From contig JAJOHG010000178.1 in NCBI GenBank assembly GCA_021029095.1, positions 1-51,936 of the forward strand: 51,936 bases of DNA, written 5' to 3'. A program made the translations under genes and the position numbers. The notes beneath the pieces were generated by a model. It saw only the letters and a list, made by a program, of their open reading frames with translations. It was not told the origin of the DNA and ran no database searches. Source of the DNA: Phellopilus nigrolimitatus (lineage: Eukaryota > Basidiomycota > Agaricomycetes > Hymenochaetales > Hymenochaetaceae). Below are positions 44,209 to 51,936 of the stretch, piece after piece; position 1 is the first letter of the stretch, and the number at the start of each line of letters is the position of its first letter.

Positions 44209-44879
44209 TCAATCTATCTCGAGCATGATGGCGAGGAAGAGCAAGGCGAGAACAAGGCTGGTGACTACGATGTAAATGGTAAAGATGACAAAGCCGCAAA
44301 CATGGACGCCCACCGCTGCGAAGGCCACGAGCGCATCGCGCGCATTGATTAAGCATTCGCTCGCCTGTATTGAATCTGAAAGTTCCCGAAGAACGGAGAG
44401 GAATAAGACAGATGAACATGCACTTCCTGTTCCTTGACGCACGCACCATTTTTTAGTGCCCTAATCACCGCTGAGACTGGATAGGAGTTGCAAGAAAGGA
44501 AATGCACCACTAGATGCACTACGGACTTAGTAGAGCCGGTAGCAAGAACAGGGTCTCCGTCAATCCTGGTATTCTTGGCGGGTGCATGGTCTGTCTCTTT
44601 GTGTTCATCCAGGTTGATCGCACAAGATGGCAATGGCACACAACCAGCCGCAACAAAGCCGATGTCGATACGAGGCACTTCGACAGGCTCATGTGTGTCA
44701 ATGGTAATCTGCGGTCCATCCTGGGGGGTCTCCGATTCACGTGGCCGGGAGGACGCGGCGGTAAAATCCTGAATACCCTCCTGAGCGGCCTCCACAGACT
44801 CATCCATCACCTTTTCGCGTCTATGCAATGCCCGAGGTGACGGAAGCGCGTCGTAAAATACCCTAGGACCATCTGGCAT
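44209..44879 (-). CDS. Small C-terminally anchored protein, unknown
   Basis: Two exons joined by a GTGCGT to TTTCAG intron. The hydrophilic body (MPDGPRVFYDALPSPRALHR onward) ends in VHVCGFVIFTIYIVVTSLVLALLFLAIMLEID, one or two closely packed helices at the very C-terminus. The frame is open upstream of 44879 to an AG acceptor-like site at about 44978, so the true start could lie further up or this could be the last part of a longer gene. No family recognised. Confidence 0.45.
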
Positions 44880-44995
44880 GCTTGTCACCGACAAGGCAGT
44901 AGGACTCCCATTGCCCGTATCAGAACCTATTTCCTTCGGTTTTGCTTGGACGTCAGAGCTGTTACTCGGCGTTACTGTAAATGCGGATGGAACGG

Positions 44996-47453
44996 TTAGA
45001 AGACGGCCGCGTTGCCATCGTTTAGTGCTAACGATAGTTTCGACGCACCGATAAGCGTGTCGTCTCCTTCCGCGTTCAAGTCCAAATCAGAATCGGCAGG
45101 GTTTGGATATTGGCGTCCGACGAGGGTGTTCAGATGATTGCTCGTATCCCTCAGCAGAAACACGTTCTCGACGACATCATCCTTCGCATCCTCAATCTTG
45201 GTTCCTTTTTTGGAGCTCAGCATATATGTTTCTTTGCATACATTGATGCCATCGCCATCGCCATCGCCAGGAAGCCCACATACAGCGAGCACGGCGGCAT
45301 CGAGTCGCGCAATAAGGTTCTTCGTGAAGGGCCCAGCCATCCAAGGAGAGTTTGCTGGGCCCGTCAGAGCGCCCATATGGTCGAGCACGCGGTCGATGTT
45401 ATCCTGAGCGGTCTCTAGCGGGCGGGCGTCTACGCCACGAGCGGGAATGCGGAACGACTTAGGAACGGATTCGCAACTGGCAGTAGTCTGAAACCATTCA
45501 TACACGCTGGACCGCTGGCTAAAAATGTGCGGCCTCAATGAGTTGAAATAATCGATGTGGACGAGCATGGCTTCCCCGCAATGACGTTCTGATTGTTGAT
45601 TAATAGTGTGCTGATTGTCGAGCCACGAGCGCTCTGTCAGGACAAGACGGCGCCAGTCGAACATGCTGATCACTGGTGGGACGATAGACAAATTGACATA
45701 GACTCCCAATTTATCGATGGACTTTCCCGGACAGAGCATGCCCAGAACGCTCCGTAATCCAGGTAGGTGGCGATATATATTACACTTCGCAAGAAAGACG
45801 ATGAATCTTAGGACTCGTCCGTCCATTCTATGACCTACTGCTATTCAGGATTGCGGTTAAAACTGGGGTGACTAAAGCACATACCTTTGTCAAGATCAGC
45901 CTTCTGTGCACATTCCTCTCGATGACCGTTAGACTTCCAGGCATCGACATGACATTCCCTTGAGCAGTACGTTGCGAAGCTGCACCCAGCACACCTTTTG
46001 AGATATGACAGGTTCATTTCCTTTTGGCACTAAACCATCGTTCGTCAACAAGTGCGTAGAAACGAGGAAGTAACATGCGAACATTATTGCAGACCGACAC
46101 TCTTCCGACAAGATCAAAGACACGTTTGAACACCAGTCTTTCGGCCGCGAGACTTTCGAACCGGAGCCAGGAATCCCGCAATTTACTGTGCATCATCTTC
46201 TCCTGAAGCACTTCACAGCTAAGTCTTGCTAAGGCCTCAGCAGTGGCCTCGATGACAGACGGATAAATAAGCAAACGTGAAAGAGATGTTAAGAGCAGAG
46301 AAAGCTGGTCATGCAGATCGCAAGCCATGGGAAAAGAGTCAATCTCCGCGCTTAGGTCTACGATGGCCTCTAGAAGGTTATGTCGCAGCATCCGAGAGAT
46401 CTGGTGATCGCCATCCGGCGAACGCGCAATAACGCCAAAAAATGAGATACACCTGTTAATTGCGTAGTCCCGGTCCATCGAAGCGAAACGCGTATACAAG
46501 CTGCAATATTCGGTCGGCTTCACAAGGCCTTCAGATGTTGATGAGAGTTTGGAGAATGCCTTAGCAATGGTCGACACGCCTTTCTCTGACAAGACAGAAG
46601 ATCCAACAGCGTGCTGAGTACCCAGACCAAACAACGCAGCTGCGTTCGTGTAAATAGCTAACTTGATTTGATGTTCAGTTGGGACCTTGTATTCCGACTT
46701 TACGCGACCGAGTACCAGTTTTGCAACGTTATCAGAGTAGCCTTCGTTGTGTTTAGTCACATATTCCAGAAAGACATAGTAGCGCTCGGGAGTATTGCAC
46801 AAAGTATCACCAAGGAGTTTGAGAACTAGATTTGTTGCAGAACATCGGCTGTATTTTGAAGCATACCCTTCATGAGACCAGAGAATCGACAGTGTCTCTA
46901 GAATATCGTCGTTACCGAGCATTTCTCTGGTATTAGCAGCGATATCCAGACTGCAAGACTGTAACGTGCCAAGTACCATTGTAAGTTTTCCGATATATTT
47001 CCTTATAGAAGCACAATTCTTCGGAAGCGTCGTAAGAGCTACTGAGGATGTCTTTAAGCCGGCGATTATTGTGTTCCAGTGTGCGTCCACTTTAGACTTG
47101 TACTCGGATGGCTGCTCGGCAAAGAGATGGGGCAGCAACTTTCCGATGACCGATAAGATCAAGACGAGAAAAGACAGATTATCAAGCTGCAAATTAACGA
47201 TGTGCTTTTCGAGAAGAAGACAGAAAGTATTGAGGGCGTCGAAGATCACGCCAGGCGGAAGTAAGCCCGGATTGAAGAATGCGGCGTCAGTATTGGCAAT
47301 TGTTCTTCGCGGTCGAGACTAGACAGCATTGAATAAAATTCTAAATTTCAAAGGTGAAGTGGATATGCGCACCTTTTCGGGGACATAATTCGCCAACACG
47401 GACATAGACTTGGAGGACGCAATTGTGCTATCGCAATCGGATGTAGACGCCAT
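44996..47453 (-). CDS. MYND-type zinc-finger protein
   Basis: The first exon starts MASTSDCDSTIASSKSMSVL. After an intron (GTGCGC to TCTAG) comes a helical domain of about 400 residues without catalytic motifs (VIFDALNTFCLLLEKHIVNL onward). Then KRCAGCSFATYCSRECHVDA and WKSNGHREEC (about 45905-45990) give most of a MYND finger; the first Cys pair could not be placed because the intron just before it is uncertain. The C-terminal 270 residues (DGRVLRFIVFLAKCNIYRHL onward) have no recognised domain. Such proteins are numerous in Agaricomycetes, and MYND fingers usually bind proline-rich peptides. The total is about 750 aa. Confidence 0.78.
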
Positions 47454-48019
47454 GTCAAAGATGAAATGAGCACAGGAGACAGTTTTGGTATTGCAGAGTT
47501 CGAATAAACAAGAAAGTTGAATGAAAGTGAACTGAAAGAGTAGTAACAGTGTGTGTGGCAGGAAGAGAACGACCACCAAAGTAATATCGCGTGGCAGCAC
47601 AACGCTCATTACATAACAGTTTATAATGCACGTAATTCCCAAATTTGGATAGCGGTGCACTTCGGTCCTTCTCGCTAGCCGCTCTCACCCACGCATAAAC
47701 CTGCTCATGCATGCCTCTTAATCCTCTCACGAGAATGACTGTTAGTCATCTGGCTTTCGCGGCTCCCCCGCGGATTTATGTGCGCGACTTCGTATGCATC
47801 AAAGTCCGGTTTACAACGTAAGTTCATCTAATTGTTTTCTCGCGGTGGGTTTATAAAGGATACTTACCTTCAAGCGGGTTTTAGTGCAGCTTTTTATCTC
47901 GAATCCTTGACTGCGTTGACTAGCGATCTTTTAAAAATCATTCTGACTTTGTAAGAGTGCCCTCTACATTTCTGATTATGCTTATGTGATCTTGCCTCAC
48001 AGTGACCTCTTGCTTCAAG
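47454..48019. promoter_or_regulatory. Divergent promoter region, MYND / acetyltransferase-like
   Basis: 566 bp between opposed start codons. No core element stands out; no gene present. Confidence 0.35.
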
Positions 48020-49452
48020 ATGTCTAGCGACGACATATTTAGGCCTGCGGGTGAGAGCGCATTGCTTCGACTCCTTGGACTTCTTTCGGCCTTCTAATCC
48101 GTGTTTTCTGGCTCTCAGGCTTACTGGAGCGGTACCACATGACCCGCCAATACCTAAGATTAGACTCCTGTGTTGTTGTCGCGGGGCAATTCATCGGCTC
48201 CTCTGACGAACGTTTGACACCAGATGCTGTCTACGCTGCGCTCGTTCACGCTATCCACGCGCACGCTGCGCTCTCCGTAAGGATCATGAATGAAGCCGGC
48301 CCGGCGCCTGCGTTCTGTCGCATGCCCGCTATCGATCTGGAAAGAGTCGTGCGTTTTTTGGACACCGACGCGGGGGACATGAACATGATTGCCGAGGGCG
48401 AGTTCATGAACCCCATCGACCCGTCCAAGGATCTCCCGCTTTGGCGACTTACTGTTACTAACGATAACGTGGTCGTATTTGCGTGGCACCATACCATCGG
48501 CGATGGCCAAAGTGGCCTTGCAGTCCTCCGCACTATACTGAGCGGCTTGAACACCAAGGACGCGTCCTGCTCCCGACAAGATTTCCGAGCAGTCAAGGCC
48601 CCGGCAGAGCTGAAACTGACAGCTCCTCTCGAAGAGTTGACGGACTTATCCATCTCATTTATGACATTTGTACATGCACTCTGGGGCCTTATAATTCCGC
48701 CGTCTTTGAGATTCAGGAGTGTCTGGACAGGAAACAAAACTTTGACAACGGTTCCTGCGACGCGCAAGACAAATGCTCGTTTTATCTTCATCTCCGCAGT
48801 TTCGGCTTCGTGCCTTCTCTCATCTGCGAGAGCCCACAATACGACACTAACCGCAGTCTTATACATCCTCGGTGTCTCGGCCCTCTCGAAGTTGATATCC
48901 AAGCAGCCGGGAAACGAAAGGTTTAAGCGCATATCGACGTTCGTCGCCGTTTCCTTCCGCTCGCTTGTGAAGGTGCCCATCACGGCCATGTGCGAGCTCG
49001 TCTCCGCGTACCACACTGAGGAGCCGCTCCTCAAAGGATTCTCGTGGGAGAAGGCGGCAGCGTATTCCAAAAGGTTGCACAAGGCCGTCCCAAACACGCG
49101 CGAAACTATTGGTTTAATAAAACTCCTAAACGGAGATTACGAGGGATTCTTCAAAAGCAAGCTCGGCAAGAAGCGAGGGATTAGTATGGAGTTTTCGAAC
49201 CTCGGTCTATTCAAAACCGACGTCGACGGGACGAACAGCTCCACCGAGAAGGCCTGGCGGATTGGAGGCGCATACTTCGCGCAGGACGACGGAGTTGTTG
49301 GTGGAACCTTGAAGATGAATATGGTCGGCAGTCCGAATGGTGAAGTCAACATCTCCGTCACATGGGGCGACGGAACGGTGGACGATGCGTTTGCGGAGGC
49401 ATTCGTGAAGGATCTAGGAATCGCTATTGAGGAGTTGTCGAACAAGAGTTAG
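48020..49452 (+). CDS. Alcohol O-acetyltransferase-like protein (condensation-domain fold)
   Basis: Two exons: a short first exon (MSSDDIFRPA) and, after GTGAGA to CTCAG, a long one starting GLLERYHMTRQYL, the usual N-terminus of fungal acetyltransferase-like proteins. About 455 aa. The acyl-transfer motif HHxxxDG is present as HHTIGDG at about residues 134-140. The family is chloramphenicol-acetyltransferase-like and includes yeast alcohol acetyltransferases. C-terminal GISMEFSNLGLF and later VNISVTWGDGTVDDAFAEAF are typical. The acceptor is unknown; volatile esters or a terpenoid or peptide hydroxyl are possible. Confidence 0.85.
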
Positions 49453-49861
49453 GTTAATACTCCAGTTCGATCATCAAGACCTTCTGCACTTTGGGTAGGC
49501 TAAGTCGCAGGCTTGGACTTGCTTAAAATATTGTTCATCTGCTGTGTACTTCAGCTATAACGGGTCCAAAAAGGCGAATCTTTTAGTTTAATTTCCTTAT
49601 TTTGATAAATGTTATCGCGGTTCGGAGAATAATGTCACGTCGCCACACGTGCCATAGCAATAGCATTACATGAACAGCACGGTTTATCAAACAGGTATAT
49701 TTTTGTGCAAGCACAATGCATACACATAGGACAAGAGCCACGTATTTGAGCGCTCCTCCTACACATACGAGTGCCTTCATGATTAACGGTAAACATGGTT
49801 GAACATACTGATTAAGAGAACGAAAGTGTCAGGCATCAAGACCGAATCGCCGAGGAACTAC
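49453..49861. terminator. Convergent 3' region
   Basis: 409 bp between facing stop codons; no gene recognised. Confidence 0.35.
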
Positions 49862-51936
49862 CTATGCGTCGTACTTAACAAAGGAACCACATCAGCCTTG
49901 GTTTATCCAAAAAAGAAAAAAAAAACCCCCAACAGAAACCCACCTGAAGGATTAAGGACGTCGCCCAAGGCACGGGGTCCATGTTCTTGTCGAGATATTG
50001 ATAGTACTCCGTGCCATTGATGTTGTAGGGGAACCTACCCGAAAGCGTCAAAAAATGGCGGAAAGGGAGACTTAGTTTCCGTAGTGCTCACCTCTTGAGT
50101 TTCCCAGACATCCCGGGCGAGCGGCGCAAGTTCGGCAGGGCGAAGACAGTCTGCAGTACAGAGCCCATCACCTTTTTTGCCAGTCATGGTCATTGTCAGT
50201 CACCAGAATAAGGAGAAAGACAAAGCAGGGGACGAACAGAGTAGACGAAGGTGTTCCCAAATGACCTGAAGTATGTTTATTTAGCGTAAGAAATGCAGAA
50301 GTCTAAAGCGACCCGTACCTGCTGATGCCGTCGCCAGTCAGATACAGGTCGGCGTGGCGAGATGTATCAATCTTAGTGGGATTTGGGAAGACCTCGGGCT
50401 AGACAAGATGTATTTGTTACATGCTTGAACCAAACAATCTTGGGGCACTCACATTGAGGTTGGCTTTGGCGATACTTAGGAACAGCCGCTCGTTCACTTC
50501 CACGGAGAACTCGCCGATTTGCTTGTCAGAACGCGCATTCCCTAGAGAAGGTCAGCAGACCGTTTAAGAAAGAAGGGTGTTAGGGACGCACTGTATACAC
50601 CAGCAAAGGGTGGATCGATTCCTGTAAACGAGATAAGCCCTGGAAGGAAATTTTAAAGCCTAGATCAAACGAACTCAATGCTTCGCGAGCGAGGAGTGAG
50701 CTTTCGAGTCAATATTCTGAATCTCAGAGCGATGAGGTGCGTCAAGATACAGGTTGACCATGTTGATCATAGCTGGAGTGATACTCGTGTCAATAAAACA
50801 TGTGCAGGCAAGTAACGAAGCTTAAATCTGACCCTGAGAGAGCTCCACCGTAGCGACGACGGCAATCGAGAGAATACTGTTCGCGAGTTCCTCGATGGGC
50901 TTGCCTGTCGCGACTAGTTTCTCTATGAACTCCTGACTCGTCTTCTTCTGGTTAGAGAACATGGAGCCGAGGATTCCGACTAACGATAGCTGAAATATTC
51001 AAAGAAGTTAGGAACAGTTGTGTCAGCTTGATTTACAAAATGCTATTAAGATGAGGAAGGAGATGCTCACGCGTCCGCCGCTGACAGTGCGCAAGTTCGA
51101 TTTGATAACGCGCAGTATGTCCTCTGCGTTCTTGCGCGCACGGTCCTCAGTGTTCAGTTCCTTCGCAGGGTCGGACTCGAGGAAGATAAACCTGACGTGC
51201 TGGTCAAAATGGGAGACGCAAAACGAGAGAACGGGCCGACATACTCGTAGATATCCCCGAGGATAGTGAAGAGCTCCTTGTCCGTCCACTCTCCATCTGG
51301 GTTCTCGGCAGACCTGAGAGAGATTCCACACTACCGAAAAAGTTCAGTATTCATCAAAGCAAAAGACACCACAAGATGGATTAAAAAAAGCCCTACAATC
51401 TCGGATGCCACCCAGTGAATTGGAATCATTTTTAGCACCGCAGAAATATCGATGTTCTTCGTCTTGTTGCCAGAAAGGAAGTACGATCGCGCGCGATGAC
51501 GTGCTCTGCGGCCTGCTGGAAGCGCCGCACAACCTTCTCAAGCGAGCCTTGCTGGCCAATGAGAATGTCCAGCACGGCCTTCTGGTCAGTGAGTCCCTCG
51601 TCTGTCTGGTCGTACGCGATGAAGAAGCTGCGGAAACAATAAGCACCCGAGGGACAAAAGAAAGTAGAGTTGCTAAAACAGACCCATGGCCTTTCACAAC
51701 CGCGCCCACGCGATTCGCATACGGCGGGCGGAACGCTGCCGTGTCCTTCAGCATGCCCGCCACGAGCGGGTACTCAGAAACAACATGCGTTACCGGTGCA
51801 GCCGTCGGGCGGTCGAAATTATACCTTTCGCGCACACCCAGCTTGTCCGTGTACCCGGTCATCGCGTCAGGCGTCATAAGCGGGAACCACGTGTACGTGG
51901 AGTCGCTCGTGTACTCGCCCGGAAGCGTGCGGAGGA
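49862..51936 (-). CDS. Psi-factor-producing oxygenase / linoleate diol synthase-like, 3' part
   Basis: C-terminal P450-like half of a Ppo-type fatty-acid oxygenase; the N-terminal haem peroxidase-like dioxygenase half lies beyond the right edge. About ten exons read from GEYTSDSTYTWFPLMTPDAM through YPLVAGMLKDTAAFRPPYAN, FFIAYDQTDEGLTDQKAVLD, IDISAVLKMIPIHWVASEI, LFTILGDIYEFIFLESDPAK, ELANSILSIAVVATVELSQ, PEVFPNPTKIDTSRHADLYL and VLQTVFALPNLRRSPGMSGK to WATSLILQYDA. The residue at the haem-thiolate position is Ser (TCA, 50262-50264, in GISRSFGN), not Cys, so the P450 half should lack normal isomerase activity. The other spliced segments are in frame, so this is not general decay. The family makes oxylipins that signal in development. 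Confidence 0.88.

Noticed and set aside
44209..47453. The small tail-anchored ORF and MYND gene as one fused gene
   Set aside because: The MYND frame ends in a stop at 44996 with no suitable donor just before it; a fusion would need an unseen splice, so they are kept apart with low confidence in the small gene's start.
1..51936. CRISPR arrays, operons, ribosome binding sites
   Set aside because: The intron-rich eukaryotic gene structure makes these inapplicable; no regularly spaced direct repeat array with unique spacers was seen.

Overview
This window is nuclear DNA of a filamentous basidiomycete, most likely an Agaricomycete of the Polyporales kind (the lineage is an inference). The genes are broken by many 50-60 nt GT-AG introns. 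The families are typical of such fungi: a class 2 dihydroorotate dehydrogenase, S10 carboxypeptidases, basidiomycete F-box proteins, an aryl-alcohol-oxidase-like GMC oxidoreductase, a P450, a MYND protein, a Ppo/linoleate diol synthase and orphan seven-helix membrane proteins. All gene models were spliced by eye.

Layout. 0.3-2.0 kb: mitochondrial dihydroorotate dehydrogenase (-). 2.4-8.1 kb: arm A of a large inverted duplication, with a decayed S10 carboxypeptidase and an intact F-box gene, both (+). 8.1-10.8 kb: repeat-rich DNA with a 687-bp hAT-like non-autonomous transposon that has a perfect 8-bp target duplication. 10.8-12.3 kb: seven-helix protein (-). 13.7-22.9 kb: candidate peptide natural-product cluster. 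22.8-28.6 kb: arm B, the inverted copy of arm A, with the F-box and S10 genes now (-). 29.5-38.9 kb: SKD3-type ankyrin/AAA+ ClpB (-), coatomer epsilon (+), GMC oxidoreductase (-), a second seven-helix protein (+). 39.5-40.0 kb: a degenerate coatomer-epsilon fragment. 41.4-51.9 kb: P450 (+), a small tail-anchored protein (-), a MYND protein (-), an acetyltransferase-like protein (+) and the 3' part of a Ppo-type fatty-acid oxygenase (-) that runs off the window.

The centrepiece is the 13.7-22.9 kb block. A secreted precursor of 244 aa (six exons, 16326-17326) is made almost wholly of about twenty short cassettes, each ending in Phe or Tyr followed by Lys-Arg or Arg-Arg, the signature of a kexin-processed repeat precursor. 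It is flanked by two UstY-type (DUF3328) membrane oxidase homologues, an MCT-type MFS exporter candidate, an uncharacterised single-pass membrane protein and a RidA-family protein. This combination matches the logic of ascomycete dikaritin RiPP clusters (ustiloxin, phomopsin, asperipin), with unrelated core peptides and in a basidiomycete. The inferred order is: signal peptide, kexin cleavage, oxidative modification of the short peptides by UstY proteins, then export. The block lies between the arms of the inverted duplication, and arm A seems to carry a relic of the start of one ustY gene.
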